Below, piece after piece: positions 5,712 through 6,030 of a DNA stretch of 6,030 nt (the first letter of the stretch is position 1; the number at the start of each line of letters is the position of its first letter). A model generated the notes under the pieces. The model searched no databases, was not told the DNA's origin, and was given only the letters and a program-made list of their open reading frames with translations. Position numbers and translations under genes: made by a program. The DNA comes from an uncultured Lachnospiraceae bacterium (GTDB taxonomy: Bacteria; Bacillota; Clostridia; Lachnospirales; Lachnospiraceae), in assembly GCA_947177465.1 (NCBI GenBank), contig CAMWUP010000134.1:1-6030 (forward strand), in the 5' to 3' direction.

Positions 5712-6030
5712 CTAATACATAATACAAAGATATAATATAAATCCGAGCAGCATGGGTCCCGTCATATGCAGTCCGCCTCTCTTTTTGTCAAAGGCAATTC
5801 CCTTTTGATAGAGAAAAAGCTTTCCGGTTTTTGCTACATCAACGACATATGCACAAAAATAGTGGATTCTTTCCCGCAGATTTCTTAGAAAAAGCATTTT
5901 GAATAATGCTGTGGCGGCAGAAAGTAACAGACTGATTGAGAAAAAAATAATACAATCCCTTCCGGCAAGAAACGCGGCGGACATACAATAGAGTTTTACA
6001 TCACCCGCTCCCAGCATCCCAAGCATATAG
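5712..6030 (-). CDS. tadV: Prepilin peptidase, A24 family (TadV/CpaA-like), C-terminal part, cut by window edge
   Basis: Membrane aspartyl protease expected to cleave the leader of the Flp pilin encoded downstream. The reading frame is open to the right edge, so the N-terminus and the first catalytic aspartate are missing from the window; the internal ATG at 6026 is not the real start. The visible part begins with LGAGDVKL, the GxGD motif carrying the second catalytic aspartate. A hydrophobic segment follows (IIFFSISLLLSAATALF), then a basic cytoplasmic loop (RNLRERIHYF), and a last membrane segment (GPMLLGFILYLCIMY) ending at TAG 5714-5712. The short C-terminal half fits the compact TadV/CpaA type rather than the larger PilD type with an N-methylase domain. 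It is followed 14 bases later by the cpaE-like gene. Family assignment is confident from the GxGD motif and context; specificity for Flp is inferred from the operon. Confidence 0.9.
   Translation of the reverse strand, partial: YMLGMLGAGDVKLYCMSAAFLAGRDCIIFFSISLLLSAATALFKMLFLRNLRERIHYFCAYVVDVAKTGKLFLYQKGIAFDKKRGGLHMTGPMLLGFILYLCIMY

Noticed and set aside
5698..5727. cpaE start at ATG 5727 (ten extra residues)
   Set aside because: It lies inside the end of the peptidase gene, and a good ribosome binding site points to ATG 5697 instead; the extra residues do not fit the receiver-like beginning.
5697..5760. Internal promoter before cpaE, suggested by AT-rich TATATTATAT
   Set aside because: It encodes the last membrane segment of the peptidase, and no matching -35 element was found at proper spacing.

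Overview
The window is one continuous minus-strand operon of a tight-adherence (Tad/Flp, type IVc) pilus system. It runs from a prepilin peptidase cut by the right edge to a large membrane-anchored protein cut by the left edge. The moderate-to-low G+C content, strong AGGAGG-type ribosome binding sites, and the family variants present (Flp1-like short pilin, a DUF5702-type protein, TadC with a large external insert) point to a Gram-positive clostridium, most likely a Lachnospiraceae-type gut bacterium. That taxon is inferred from protein resemblance and was not tested by search.

Layout in transcription order, right to left: (1) the C-terminal part of an A24 prepilin peptidase (6030-5712); (2) a CpaE-like receiver/ATPase-fold protein whose P-loop has lost its glycine-lysine (5697-4693); (3) the CpaF/TadA secretion ATPase (4691-3420); (4) the inner-membrane platform protein TadB (3511-2693), overlapping cpaF by 92 bases; (5) its partner TadC with an external insert of about 200 residues (2684-1350); (6) a 60-residue Flp pilin precursor (1298-1116); (7) a DUF5702-like protein starting on the pilin stop codon and running off the left edge (1116-1). 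Genes are 14 bases apart, 1 base apart or overlapping. The only real gap is 51 bases before the pilin gene, and it carries a small inverted repeat just upstream of the pilin ribosome binding site.

How they work together, from known Tad biology: the peptidase trims the pilin leader, CpaF hydrolyses ATP to drive assembly on the TadB/TadC platform, CpaE is expected to help localise or regulate the machine, and Flp is the filament subunit. The DUF5702-like protein takes the place where other systems have TadE/TadG-type minor pilins. No secretin (RcpA/CpaC) or CpaB gene lies between the peptidase and the pilin, as expected for a cell with a single membrane.

The plus strand has no credible gene; its open frames are shadows of the minus-strand genes. 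No tRNA, rRNA, CRISPR, mobile element or convincing terminator was seen. The operon promoter must lie upstream, beyond position 6030. This is a recognisable system in a less-studied clostridial form rather than a wholly new one. The parts most worth a second look are the degenerate CpaE P-loop, the TadC external domain, the cpaF/tadB overlap and the hairpin before the pilin gene.
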